This document shows positions 21,621 through 33,475 of a stretch of 64,000 nucleotides of DNA, in pieces. Made by a program: the position numbers and the translations under genes. Position 1 is the first letter of the stretch. Each line of letters opens with the position of its first letter. Where the stretch lies: assembly GCA_022570795.1 (NCBI GenBank), contig JAKUDP010000002.1, positions 2,852,001 through 2,916,000 of the forward strand. The letters run 5' to 3'. The notes beneath the pieces are model-generated. The model had not been told where the DNA came from and ran no database searches. It saw only the letters and a program-made list of their open reading frames with translations. Origin of the DNA: Sphaerulina vaccinii. Its lineage: Eukaryota > Ascomycota > Dothideomycetes > Mycosphaerellales > Mycosphaerellaceae.

Positions 21621-22820
21621 ATGCCCACACGCTTGACACAACTCACGAGACAGCTTACCACAAGAGCAACATCAATGGCTACTGAGCTCCCATCATCCTG
21701 GCACTCTGGTCCAGAAGACTCCTTCCATGGCAAGGTCACGGCAGATGGACCTTTCAAGCCGGAGAAGGATCGTTACCATCTATATATTGGCCTCTTCTGC
21801 CCCTTTGCCCATCGTGCCAATCTAGTGGTCCACCTGAAGCAACTCCACAGATACGCTGGAATCGAGACAAGCATTGTGAGGCCATATCCCAAGGGCGATG
21901 ATGAAGGCTGGCCAGGCTGGAGATTCAATGTCAAAGGCGCAGAAGATAACTACGAAGGAGCCACAGAAGATCAGCTGTTTGGCAGCAAATATATGCACGA
22001 GGTCTACTTCAAGGCCGACAAGGACTACAAAGGCCGATACAGCGTTCCTGTGCTATGGGACAAGAAACTCAACACTATCGTCAACAACGAGGTGAGTCAG
22101 CTACATCGCTCCAAGCGGATATCTTGCTAATATTGCTAGTCCCACGAACTCCTTCGCGATCTCCAGACACCCTTCAACCCACTCCTCCCAGCTGACCTAG
22201 CATCGATCTCACTCTACCCTTCTTCCCTTCAACTCCAAATCGATGCTCTCTCCCTAATCCTTCAACGAGATCTAAATACAGGTGTCTACAAAGCCGGCTT
22301 CGCTCCCGACCAAGCAACCTACGAAAAGAATCTCCCGCCCGTCTTTGCGACTCTGAACCTACTCGAGAAACTCGCAGCCTCCCATAGAGGGCCCTACATC
22401 CTCGGAAAAGACCTCACAGAAATCGATGTTCGACTCTTCTGTACGCTGATAAGATTCGATGTTGTATATGTTCAGCATTTCAAATGCAATCTCAGTATGA
22501 TTAGATATGGATATCCGGTTCTGTACAATTGGCTGAAAGGCCTGTACTGGAACCATGGAGCCTTTCGGGAGACAACCGAATTTAGACACATCAAGGAGAA
22601 CTACACAAAGAGTCATGCGGATATCAATCCTAGGGCTATCACGCCTGTCGGGCCGTGGCCGGACATTGAGAAGACATATGAAGAGGATTGGAGTCAGTTG
22701 AGGGCTGGAGAGGTTGATATGCCGGCGGTGAAGGAGTATGAGCAGAAGCTAGAAGGGGAATTGAAGAGTGAAGGGAAAGGAGGGGAGGAAATTGGGTTCT
22801 CGTTGGATAACTTCAAGTGA
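21621..22820 (+). CDS. ECM4: Glutathionyl-hydroquinone reductase / omega-like glutathione S-transferase (ECM4/GTO type), 383 aa
   Basis: Exons 21621-22091 and 22140-22820, with a 48-base intron (GTGAGT...TTGCTAG) between VNNE and SHELL. The catalytic motif is GLFCPFAHRANLV, with Cys60 as the likely nucleophile that forms a mixed disulfide with glutathione. PVLWDKKLNTIVNNESHELL is the family's glutathione-contact strand and loop. The C-terminal helical domain contains GPYILGKDLTEIDVRLFCTL and YPVLYNWLKGLYW. Known members reduce glutathionyl-quinones and repair dehydroascorbate or GSH adducts. I chose the ATG at 21621; an internal Met (MATELPSSW) is the alternative, and the extra basic N-terminus could be a mitochondrial presequence. 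Phe in place of the usual Trp of CPWAH is a minor departure. Confidence 0.85.
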
Positions 22821-23275
22821 GCTGGAACTGCAGGGCAGTCAAACGGATGTCCTTGATCAAAACAGTCCCCAGTGTTCAGCCATCAGCGAAGGATACATGT
22901 GCAAAGCGGTCAAGCGCTGGCGAAAGTGAACGTTGCTGGCTTCTCACAGCAAGCAGCACAGTCCTTCTCTGGCATGGTAGGACGCGATCGGGTTCCTCCC
23001 CTCACTCTTCTGAATGTGCTGCGTGAAGGCCCGCTTGTGGCTGATATGCGTGTGAAGCATCGTGACAACAGAAGGCGTGGTCTATATTGAGGCAATACCT
23101 AGGAAAGGCATGAAGAAGGTCATCCGAGCAAGTCCGATCTAGTGGCTGCGTTGCCTGGATCTGCAGAAATTAGAATATCTGTTAAAATAGCTACTAGAAA
23201 TTTCGCTGGGGAATCTCTTATAGAAGTACGTAAGACAGAATGTAGTTAAGGGCGCTGCAGCTTCTTGGTGCTCTT
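22821..23275. other. Intergenic stretch
   Basis: About 455 bases between the converging stops of the ECM4-type gene and the large propeller gene. No feature beyond expected 3' ends is seen. Confidence 0.45.
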
Positions 23276-26200
23276 CTAATCAACGTCCATACCAGTTGTG
23301 AGGATCTCTCTCTTCCCAGCGTGCTCTAGCCCAACTCTGAGAATGTTCATCGAAGCTCCGATAGTTGTGAGCGCCAGCGCTACCCCAGCTACCACGAACT
23401 CTCCACCGAGCGTCAGACCCGAAATTGCACTACTCAACTTGCCAGTCGCCTTCGCCCACTCTTCTACGGCGAGGTACACGCTGTACCCAGGTCCATCAAC
23501 CCAGCTTTCGATCTGCAACCACGCAAGCAGTCCAGCCTGAGCAATACTCGTGGTCAGCTGGAAGATGTATCCAGCTTCTTTCCCAGCCATGGCGCCTATG
23601 ACCGGCACAATACCCAGAGCCCAAATGCGGAACCTATGGTTGAAGTGGTTGTCGGTGAAGCGTTTGTCTACGTCCACATTCCTGGTTTTGAGCTCTTCAC
23701 TTGTAAATTTGAAAAGAGCTACAAAGGAGCCAAGCCATGGGACCAGCTTTCCAGCTGCACTGAGCATTGCGCTCTTGAAGCTGTATGGTGTTGCAGGTAT
23801 CATCTGCTTTGGCCAAGTGTTGAAAGTATACCAAAGCTGTGCGCCAGTCGGTATCCCTAGCTTGAGGAGGAAACTAACGGTAAGTCCGGACTCGATGAAA
23901 CGTTTCTGTGCCTTCTTGATGGCCGCTTTAGTGTCATCGCTGATCTCCTTAGCTGCACGTTTGATCTCTCTGGCAGCAGGGTTAGCTTCGCCACTCATAG
24001 CGATCATCGAGATGTGTGGGCTGTTCCCATCAGCTCCGGCTGCGGTGAGAGCATCTTGCCTGACTCTGCCCATGCGTTGATCGAGCTCGGGCTTCATTGC
24101 GTTGAGCTTAACGAGGTCGCCGATACCTGGTATGTCTTTAGGCTTCTCGCCTGTGACAATCTTGTATGCAAACGTTGCTGGTATGGCTAGGCATAGGCAC
24201 AAGACATCCAGAATAGTGAGGTCCGCCCCTCGAGTGAGTTTCTTGTAGAGGGGCGACAGTACCGGAATGTTGATGGCCTTGTTCAGCCCATCTGCAAGAA
24301 GTAGGATCAGGTCACTGATCGATCCAAGAACACCTACCACCACTTTCTGGATGACACCAATCACATCCTCAAGCAGATCCACTCCGAGCTTTTGGAAGAC
24401 GTCGTCGACTGTGACGTTCTTACTCTTGAACAACTCCTCCACGTTCTTCTGGCAGCGATCTCCGAGCTTTTCCATCTGGGTCCACACATCACCAATACGC
24501 TTCAGTAGCCTTTCCGTGGGGCTCGAGCCAGAGCCGCTGGAGGAGTCCCCTCCACTATGTTTCAAGTGATAGTTTCCATAATTCGCAGCCGGCGATTTCA
24601 GTTCGTCGTCCAGCTTAGACTCTCCTCGCTCCGCTCTTGCCTGCTTCTCCAGTTCCGGATCGTTGCCTGCTTTCATGTTCAGCATTTCTGGAGGCAGCTT
24701 CTTGTCCTTCATAGATCTGACTTTCGTGCGTAGGTCATCGAAGTACTCATCCACCTAGGCGTTGTCAGCATGAGTCGGCATACAGTGTTCAAAGCGACTT
24801 ACCTTGATCTCCAGCAAAGACACTGCATCGACACCCCATAGCAATCCTTGTGTCGTCAGGTTGACAAACACATTCTTCACGTCCAGAATGTCACCCCAGC
24901 TAAAGAGAAATTCGAACTTGCGTTTCACCCAGTCCCATCCTTGACTGATGGCCTCAAGCACACTCTGTATTGCTGCAGCGACCTGCGGGAAGTTCTCGAG
25001 TACGAATTTCCACACCTTGCCCGCGATCTCGACTACAAACTCCCAGGCCTGACCGACCTTCTTGACGACCCATTGCCAACCTTCTTTGATCTTCTCTTTG
25101 ATGTAATGCCACGCTCCCCAAATCCTGTCACCAATACTCTGTGCTGCATTGGCTACTGTGGCGACGGCACCGGTTGCAATCTCTGTCTTGACCCCGTACA
25201 GATCCTGGAGAGCTTTGGCTGCTTTCTCGAGCTGTGCATCGTCGATTCCATCTTTGACGAACTTTGTGCCATCCGGAAGCGTAAAGTTTTTGAGGTCTTC
25301 CTTAGTTTTCAGGTCACCCACGGTGTTCCACACCTTGTTCATGGGATCGACCACTAGAGGTGGACCAGAGAGTAGTGTATCCTTCGACCCGATGTCTGTC
25401 AACGTCAGTAAGGGAGCAGAGAGACTGTCAGCTTTGATGATCACGGTCAGGATGCCCGAGGCGTCCGACTGAACATTCTGGCCATTTGGAGTGCCACGTG
25501 CGGAGACCCCATTGATGAGTAGTTCAGCAGTAGTTGAGCAGTACAGCTTTAATTCCTTGTTCGGCAGAAGTGATTCCGAGTCGGCCACCTGAATTTGCAC
25601 TGTGTGCGATTTGAACTCAACCATTTCCTTCGAGTCTGGGATCATGACATCGATTGGTGCTTGCCACATTGCCGTCTGAGTCTCCTGCTCAAGCATCTTC
25701 ATGGCACCTTCTTTGTCAATCACGAATAGCTTCTGACCCAGCTTTGGGTGCTGAAGAGCTGTGAAGCGATCACTCTTACTCTCTCGTTGCATAAGAGGGA
25801 TTGCTGGCGTCCTGGAAACTGGAGCGGAGCCTTCTGGAATTTTGAACTCCTGATAAGACAGCAGATTGTCCTTGGCCAGCGTCCATACCGAAAGCAAGTC
25901 CTGAGACTGTGCTATTTTCAGCTGGACAAGATCTGACATTGCCGACTCGTTGTTCAGAACTGTGAAGGGTGCTTTCGAACCTACGAAGCACTCCTGCGCG
26001 CTTCGCCAAGTGAGCTCCTTCCCACTGACGATAAGATCGGTGTAGCCAACACTGTTGTCGAATGATGCTATGCGGGAAGCGGCTTCTGGTAATTTTTGAA
26101 CGATCGTTGTCAAAGTCGGATTCTTCTTGCCTGCGTTCAGTCCAACGAAACGTAAGTTGGTGGCTATAGGAGCATCAACCGAATCCTTGTACAACACGAA

Positions 26201-26836
26201 GAGTCCGCGATACAGCTTGAGATTTGCAACACACTTATCCACAATCTGATCAGGATTACATGGCATCTGGAACGCCTTCTGATTGATCCATGTCTTCTTC
26301 TCCGCGTCGACTGTGACTGCCCAGATGTCCTCAGTAGCCTTGCCTTGGTGTTTGAAGACCAGATGTATCTGTGGATATTGCGTAGTATCGCTGGAGGAAT
26401 CGTTGCTCGAGCCTAGTAGAATCTGCCGTACAGTGATCTGCCACTGTTCTCCAGTGTATAGGTCGGAAGTGAGGTCTGTATTGCTGGTCCATTCGCTTCT
26501 TGTGGCTGCCTTAGGCTTCACAACAAAGAGCTTGTCCGCGCCGTCCGCTTGTTTAGCAGAGAATACCAGGTACACCTTGCCGTCTCGGTTCTGCGAGACC
26601 GCGAACGCACTGATCGTCTGCTCCGCCGGGAGTTGAAACTTCTCGCTCAAGTTGAGCCATTCGTTATGACCACTGTCGCCTTTCAAGATCAAGCAAAGTC
26701 TTCCTTTCAGGTCGACAGAGAAAATCATATGCTCTCCTTGTTCGTCCTCGACTACGTGGAAACCGCCGCTGAGCTTGAGTTGACCAGCCGGAAAGGCATT
26801 GTCCATGAACTCGCATTTTGCTGAAGTCTTCGCCAT
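23276..26836 (-). CDS. Large propeller / Ig-like / Trp-rich helix / membrane protein, 1170 aa, unassigned
   Basis: Exons 26836-24803 and 24754-23276, with a 48-base intron (GTAAGT...CGCCTAG) in phase 0. No signal peptide is seen. Residues about 15-390 are repeated beta units with alternating hydrophobic strands (HMIFSVDLKGRLCLIL, GKVYLVFSAKQ, YPQIHLVFKHQG, KLFVIDKEGAM), the pattern of a beta-propeller. About 400-500 looks like an Ig-type sandwich (HTVQIQVADSESLLPNKELK). About 560-650 is a run of Trp-rich amphipathic helices (IWGAWHYIKEKIKEGW, AWEFVVEIAGKVWKFV). The C-terminal half contains several hydrophobic segments (VIQKVVVGVLGSISDLILLL, LTILDVLCLCLAIPATFAY, GIVPVIGAMAGKEAGYIF, FVVAGVALALTTIGASMNIL). 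The layout of binding head plus membrane-inserting part suggests a membrane-acting protein. I do not recognise a named family. It is divergent from the gene at 27966. Confidence 0.7.
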
Positions 26837-27965
26837 GATGGCTTAGTGAGGAAGTCGAAGGGTTCGTGAAATCTCTGCTTATCATGAGCAAGTGCGTAAG
26901 TCGATCATTTAAGCCGCGAAGATCGACTGATTTCAAGGAATACAACAATGCCAATACTCAAGACGAGATCGGCTGCTCCGTTGGGGTGGCTTGAATCATC
27001 GCTACTGCCGAAGCTGAGTTGTCGTCCTAATGCGAGTATCTGGCACCTATGGCGCCGCCATAGCAATGGGCTTGCAAGGCCTGCATTAGACATAACAGCT
27101 CATTAGCAGGCCGGGACCACGCCAAAGACAGTACCCGAGCTGTGTACACCGCTCGATGATCTGGATCGGAAGCATGCTACTGCATGATCAGTCTGCAGGG
27201 ACTGGTGGGGAATGCTTCCACCAGCAAAGCGTCGTCGGACCATGCGATGTTCCAGAGTCTCCAGCTAAGGCAGAGGCTGCATGAGCCCAATTGAGTAGAG
27301 GTATAGCAGGGAGAGCTAACCAGAGCACGTGGTTTTGACAGCTCCCAGCTCCACCTTCCACGTTCGGAGCATTGAATAGTGGGAGTGGCGTAATGAGGCG
27401 CACCGAAATACGGACAGTCCCCATCGGTCTTGAGACATGCACTGCAGAGTCGCGTGGTAACGAACATTTGCTTGGCTTTTGCATGAGAGGCATCTGGTGG
27501 TCTTGCAGCTTCTGTATCGTTGTGGCTGCTGTATGGCGTTCTTGGCGACTCCTGATGGGCGGGCGCTTCGCGTGTAGAGCGAGCCGCGCGATCCGTCTCA
27601 CTAGTCTGTACCAGGATGGGTAGTGCGTGGCCTTTTTGACCGCTTGCAATTTTGTTAAGCTTGACACACGATGCAGAAGTGAAGCTCTGCTGCAAGCCAT
27701 TGATAGTTTTCCTCGTAAGCCTCAAACAACGGTGGTCGCCGCTGCTTGTAAGTCGATGTCGGCGAGGCCGAGCATTGCAGTACACTTGTCCAATACAGCA
27801 AATCCAGCGGGGACTTACGGTATGGTCTCAAGCCGAGTGTACAGGAGAGCAGCTGAAACCGCCAGCTATAATAATGGCAGACCGTCATGACCGTCGGTAC
27901 ACTTTCACCAAAATCATCTTTCGATCACATCGCCGCTCTCCCCTACACCCACTCAGGCCTCCACT
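26837..27965. other. Shared 1.1 kb divergent promoter region
   Basis: This separates the divergent propeller and partner genes. Overlapping minus-strand frames (up to 202 codons at 27785-27177) lack any domain or signal and overlap open plus-strand frames, so I call no gene. The length is generous for a simple bidirectional promoter. Confidence 0.45.
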
Positions 27966-29704
27966 ATGGCTGGTGCAGCAACCTCAGCGTCACGTATGGG
28001 AGTGACCTTACAAGGTCTGGATCAAGTCATCGCTCTTTCTCAGGCGAACATCAACGAATCTCTCGAATATCACTTCTCAGCGAAGCCCGAGCTTTGCGTC
28101 TTCGATGCGTCGCTAAAGAGTGGTTCGAAAGAGTCCATCAAAGGAACACTCAAGCCTCCAACGATCGAGCTTGTAGATGCTGAGAATGCTGACCAAGCAC
28201 TTTACTGCCTGGAATTCGAGAGCGGCAATTACTCATTCTGGAATTTCGATGGCGATGAACCAAAGAAGGACAGCAAGCCAGTCAAGGGCTGGCGTTTGGC
28301 ATTTTACGTCGACTTCGCCTTGAAGAAGATGGCGCAGGTGCCTAAGGACATTGCAGACAAGATTCAGCTTCCAGGATCGTACAGTGTTGAGCAGTTGCTC
28401 GTGAACTTCGGCACTGCAGATACAATGAACTTCAATTGGGAGAGATCCAAGGTCACAGGTTTCGGTTCCAAGGACGAGGAGGATTCGGCTAAGGACACCA
28501 TTACTTTGTTCGTGACGAAATGGCTCAACGGATTGAAGTCAAAAGACAACACCGGGTCACACAATGTTCTGGGCAATGCAGTCAAGATCGAACCAGAGGG
28601 TGGCAAGTCATTGCAGGATGTCCTCAACCAAATGCCTCACTCCACGCCGTCCTTCCCACCCACGGCTGTACGCTTGCAGACAATCAACCATCGGCCAGGT
28701 GGTGATGTCAACAGAGCAAGCACTGACAATGATCACAATGCTTTCCTGTTCACAGAGATGAGCGAAGGTCGCAGTCTTCCTGGCGCAGATCTACAATGGA
28801 CAGGAGACTGGTTCTATGAGAGCATCGGCGGTACTTTAGTAATGTCCAGGTTTGTGCTTGTCGCGTCCCCGATATGATTTCATAAATTAACCTCGTTTGT
28901 AGGAGCATCTTCTGGGATAAATTTGTCGCACGTAAACTCCAGGCTGCTAACCAGCATGCTGTCGAGGGGGCACAGAAAATGGCGTATATGATGTCCTTGG
29001 GTGCGTTTCCAAGTGACTGGTGGCTACTCTCGGACAGCAAGAATATTGGCGACGGGGCCTGGACCGCCAATGGCTTGACCTCGCAGTACCAGTATTATGC
29101 TTCGAAACACCATTATCATGAGCCAGAAGTCGATGGGCCGAACCCACAATTCCAACTCGATGTGGACACCGCAATCAATAGCATCCTGACACCTTTTCCA
29201 GGTGAGGGAAGAGTAGAGCTTGAGACGCAGATACAGATGAAGTCTAGGCAGCTCTCGGGTATTTCGTTCGTTCCAGGCGATGCAAAGACCGAGTGCCAAG
29301 TCAGGGCAGTCTCCAAGACTGTCATCAGGTTCCGCTCGGTGGCCGAGACCGGAGACTTGAAAGTTGATGTCGACAAACCCATTGTTGATGTCCAGGCAGT
29401 AACAGACGTGGGAACGACATCCTTCCTGGCCGATATTCCACTAATTGGACCTCAAATTGTGAAAATGGCGAAAGATCTTGCTAATGCCTCCGTATTCGAG
29501 AGACAAGTAGCGGATGCCATCAAAGACATTGCCAGCAGTGCGGTGAGCGTTGAAGGCAAGATACAAGATGCGCTCAATGGCCAGGGTCGATTCGTGTTTC
29601 CTGGTGGAGGCACATTTGACATGAAGGATCCAATATTCAATCAAGCAGGAGATCTGATGATCGGGCTTACGTACAGAAAGGGCGAAGCAGCTGGCAGTGG
29701 ATGA
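27966..29704 (+). CDS. Uncharacterised 561-aa protein, divergent partner of the propeller protein; possibly TULIP-like
   Basis: Exons 27966-28849 and 28903-29704, with a 53-base intron (GTTTGT...TTTGTAG) splitting an Arg codon. After a short start the protein opens with GLDQVIALSQANINESLEYH and continues as long beta-rich stretches (YCLEFESGNYSFWNFDG, GWRLAFYVDFALKKMAQ, RVELETQIQMKSRQLSG), with two helical linkers (IFWDKFVARKLQAANQHAV, KDLANASVFERQVADAIKD). No signal peptide or transmembrane helix is visible. The opening helix of form VxALxxxNINESL plus extended beta structure recalls lipid-binding TULIP-fold proteins, including bacterial P47/OrfX proteins. That is a weak inference from layout only. 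The divergent arrangement with the propeller/membrane protein suggests co-regulation and a possible joint function. Confidence 0.65.
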
Positions 29705-30294
29705 TGATTGAGCAGCATGAGCTGACAGAACTCGAGCGAACAGCAATCAGAGTTGGTGCGAGTGCGTCGGAAGGTATGGCGATAGCTGCGATAGTGTCTG
29801 TACTCAATTCGAACCAGTCTTCGATCTGGAATTCCGACACTCACTTGTGTACACAAGACCAGGAAACCCGATGGCCGTCACACCTGTCATGATCTTGAAA
29901 TATTATGGACCGCAGTCTCGCAAAGCATGGAAGTCCACTTTCGGAAACAGGCTTCCGTGCCAGAAAGGCAGGTCGTGGTAGAGCGCTTCAAGCGCTTCGA
30001 ATCTTATCTGTCGCAACACCCACATGGCGCACATTCTGTGGAGTACTGTGGTGTCTCAAGATGTCGGAAAGTGTGTGTTTGCAGAAAGTGGGCTCGGAGG
30101 ATGGTGGCATGGCGTCTGCACAGGAACGAATCCTGCAGCCTTCCAGGTTTGGCGCAGCACCTTGATCCTGCAGAAGTCGTAAGAAGAGTAAACTTTCTGA
30201 TGTACATACCATATACTTTTCAACGCGATCAACAAGCCACGCACTCGAGAAAAAGCACTCTCTGCGTACTATCGGGTGTCCGTCTGCAAACACA
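29705..30294. other. Intergenic stretch
   Basis: About 590 bases between two plus-strand genes. Several short open frames exist on both strands, none with motifs. Confidence 0.4.
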
Positions 30295-31124
30295 ATGATG
30301 CCTCAAGGAACGTACTCGCTTGCGTCCCTTGACGAAAGTGTGGACGAAGATCGCGGCCCTCATACACGCTATGCGCCTTTCGAGAACATGCTTTCGGCAG
30401 CACACACAGTGACGTCCCTATTGGTCGCTCAGCAGCGCAAGGGCAATGGAGACGACATACCTGGAGCGGACCCTACGTTCTGTTATGGTGTCCTTGGCGG
30501 CTTCTCGATGCAATTGCGTGGCGGTCGCCAGAGCACACGGGATATTGATATCGTGACAAGCATCAAGATGAAAGGCGTGTGGGAGGCTCTCACCGGAGCA
30601 GATCGGTGAGTGTTTCTCTCTTCTTGATTCGATCGACATATTGTAGCTTGACTGATAAGTAATGTCGTAGTGTCGTACTTCCAGACTCCCGCTTGATCGA
30701 AGGTGTTCTCAAGATCTTCGTCAAAACTGGGTCGCCATGGGATGACTGTACAGAGAGTCATCGTGTCGAAGTTGATGTGAAACAAGCAGGCGTGCATAAG
30801 GCTCCGCGAAGGGTCCATGAAAACGTGGACAGAGTCGGACCATTTGACCTCTTCGGGCGAGCTGTGTACTTCAATGTACTCAACATAGCCTCGATGATGC
30901 GCAACAAAGTCGAATGCTGCCTGACGCGTGCTGAGCAGCGAGATTTTGAGGATGTAGCTTGGATGGTCCGGAAGCATACTTTGATAGTTTGCAAAGCTAT
31001 GCAAGACGGCGTTGTGGATGTAGAGGAACTGGGCGATGTTCTCGAGGATGCCAGGATCGGTGGACTTGAGCAAGCTGCTGAATTGATGCAGCTGCTCAGA
31101 AGTGGTCTCGAGCTGTCCGCGTGA
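30295..31124 (+). CDS. Nucleotidyltransferase-fold protein, 254 aa
   Basis: Exons 30295-30605 and 30671-31124, with a 65-base intron (GTGAGT...GTCGTAG) splitting an Arg codon. The active-site signature is clear: GVLGGFSMQLRGGRQSTRDIDIV gives the GG motif (residues 68-69) and the two metal-binding Asp of DxD (Asp83, Asp85), and HRVEVDV supplies a third Asp at about 139. The C-terminal region is helical (RAEQRDFEDVAWMVR, ELGDVLEDARIGGLEQAAEL). The fold matches minimal nucleotidyltransferases of the MNT/AbiEii-like superfamily, which transfer NMP to a tRNA, protein or small molecule. The acceptor cannot be predicted. All three acidic positions are present, so it is probably active. Two consecutive Met codons lie at the start; either could be used. 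Confidence 0.75.
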
Positions 31125-31604
31125 ATCGCACGCTTATGGTGCGTTGGAAGATTGAGAAGATCTTCATATCTGCACAGTGTCTCGCAATGAGGATGAGGCC
31201 TACCTCAAGCAGCAAGTCTGCCATATAGTCGGCTTGGCGATCGTGGTCTACGAGAAAGTCCAACCTCCAGTATTCGAGGTAATCAAGGCAGAGGTATCCT
31301 GCAGTACATTCACATCGTGAAGTCATGTTTTTCCTCTCATTTCTGGGTCATGTAACACGCACGGTATGCGCTCGAATGCTGATGAGGATAAGTCGATTGT
31401 GTTGTTGTGCATATCGTGAAGAAGCAGACGTGAAGTTCTCAGCCAACCAAGATCGTTTTTGCCTCGCTGACAACATTGCGGCCCATCCCGCGCGTTCTTT
31501 CCCGAACTTCGAACTCCAACTCCTTCACAGCATCAAATCTTGCCTCTAGCACCCGATCAAAGAGCCATTGGCCCATCACACACATCATCCCATCCACCGC
31601 CACG
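31125..31604. other. Intergenic stretch
   Basis: About 480 bases upstream of QCR6, presumably containing its promoter. The leader just before the ATG is C/A-rich. No other feature is supported. Confidence 0.4.
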
Positions 31605-32346
31605 ATGGGTATCTTCGACTATGTGTCCGACCTCTACGAGGCGCTGACTATCCGGGAGGCAGAGGCCGAAGAGCCACAAAAGGATGAAGGTGAGAAGCGC
31701 ATTGGAGGCAAAATATGCTAGCAGCTGTCACAGCTGGAGGCGAACAATGCGGATGTATAGTGCAGGAGCTGATATGACTTTTCTGCAGGTGGTGAGGAAG
31801 AGGAGACGGAAGACAAGAGTGATGACGCTGAGGCGGAGCGCGGCGATGATGAGGAGGGTGGAGACGACGAGGAGGAGGAGGAGGAAGAAGAGGAGGAGGA
31901 GGAAGAGGAAGAGCCAGAGGATATCAAGCCAAAGCTTGAGGAGGGTGAGTTTCAGCCGATTATCTTTGCCTCTGCACAGCGCAGTGGAGAAGAAGTCGAG
32001 AAGCGCCAGCACATTAACAGGGAGCAGCGGAAATGGTTGGAACGCGCACGTTCAGGAACGCCAAGCTGACAGTATGATCACAGAGTGCCTGCAGTCCAAG
32101 CAGTGTGCACCATTGAAGCACCACTACGACGAGTGCGCCGAGCGCGTAAAGCACCAGGAGGAGACACACGGCAAGGCCGAGGAGGACTGTGTTGAGGAGT
32201 GTAAGTCAATGAAGCCATATTGCTTTAATATGCAGCTCTGGCATATCCTACAAGTTCCAGGACGATACTGACCTGTGACAGTCTTCCATATGATGCACTG
32301 CGCAACTCAATGCGCCGCGCCTAAACTATTCCGACAACTGAAGTAG
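31605..32346 (+). CDS. QCR6: Ubiquinol-cytochrome c reductase hinge protein (complex III subunit 6), 140 aa
   Basis: Four exons: 31605-31689, 31789-31944, 32084-32200 and 32282-32346, with GT-AG introns of 99, 139 and 81 bases; the total is in frame. The start MGIFDYVSDLYEALT leads into a very acidic run of Glu/Asp, the hallmark of the hinge protein. The conserved C-terminal part follows: ECLQSKQCAPLKHHYDECAE and DCVEEFFHMMHCATQC, ending PKLFRQLK. The paired Cys form the two disulfides of the helical hairpin. In the mitochondrial intermembrane space the subunit binds cytochrome c1 and helps dock cytochrome c. The acidic run is encoded by a GAG/GAA microsatellite at about 31869-31912, so its length is probably variable between strains. 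Confidence 0.95.
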
Positions 32347-33475
32347 ACCTCCTCGCGAAGGTGTCATTCCTCCCTATCTCGACCGACAACCCATATATCG
32401 AAGCCACGAAGCTACGAGGCCCAGACCAGATCGAATCGGAACATGCGTCGCCCATACTAGAATCCGCCTGTATAGCAATCTCCAGATACATTGCACTATT
32501 GTACTGCTTTGAACATAACTCCGACTCTGAACAGATACTGACGACAGCTCCGTACTTTGTTGGCGTGCCAGCTTATTATGTTGCTCTGCGAAAGGACGTG
32601 CTACTCACCTGCAGCATTCGTTCACTTTGAGCTGCCGAGAGCTCCACAGTCCTGCTCAGTCTAGTCTACTTGGAGATACCACGCTTTTTAAAAGCGGACG
32701 AGGCGACCTTTTCAATCCATGAGTGCCACGACTGATCTTCAGCTCCCGGAGTGAATTCTGGAGGGCTTGTGCCTGACAGTGGCAGGCTGTATAAAAGATG
32801 TAAGCGGATCATCACTGGAGGACGAACACTCTCGGCGCCCATGTTGAGGAGTTCCAAAGGCCCTGACCAACAGGTCATAATGCTGAAGGAGAAGCCGACC
32901 ATTGATATTAGACCGAAGCTTCGCTTAAGTTCTTGTTGTCAGTCAGCCAGCCTACAGCTTCAAGTGCGACTTCCTCTTGTGCATCTTGGCCAAAGCCGTG
33001 CTGGTCGGAGTGCTTGTCTTCGAGATACGACGTTGTGGTAGATATGAGCTTCGTGCGGCAGCCGGATACACTTGCTTCTCCCAGCGACCTCTCGATATTG
33101 CCCAGGAATTGTGTGAGCCTAGGTGAATGTAGGCTAGCGAAGCTCAGATAGCTTAGCAGTGGTCAATACAGCTCTCAGTGATAACGAGACTCGAGCAGTT
33201 TGTAGTACCAGCAGCTGTGGTGTCGGCCATGGCTGCGTGAAGCTTGCAAGTTAGTAAATAGCTTGTCTTCTCTTGAGCTCGAAGTGGATGTTGACGACAT
33301 ACTCAGTCAAGAATGTTGGTAGAGGTTGATACCATGTAGGTTGACGTTGAACTGTGTATTGTCATAGCGCAGGCTTCTGCGCTTTGCTCTTTATATATTC
33401 ACCGGTTCCATGGCAATCGCTCCCATCGTAATTGCTTCGCTATGCCATGCAGCCCAAGAACAGTGTCCATCAATG
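32347..33475. other. Intergenic stretch of about 1.1 kb
   Basis: This lies between the converging 3' ends of QCR6 and the PHD-finger gene. The only open frames are short and without motifs. No RNA gene or repeat recognised. Confidence 0.4.

Noticed and set aside
27177..27785. 202-codon and 170-codon minus-strand frames in the divergent promoter
   Set aside because: Two phases open at once, no domain, Ser/Arg-rich in a chance-like way.
32361..32630. 89-codon plus-strand frame downstream of QCR6
   Set aside because: Lies in the 3' flank with no motif; likely chance.
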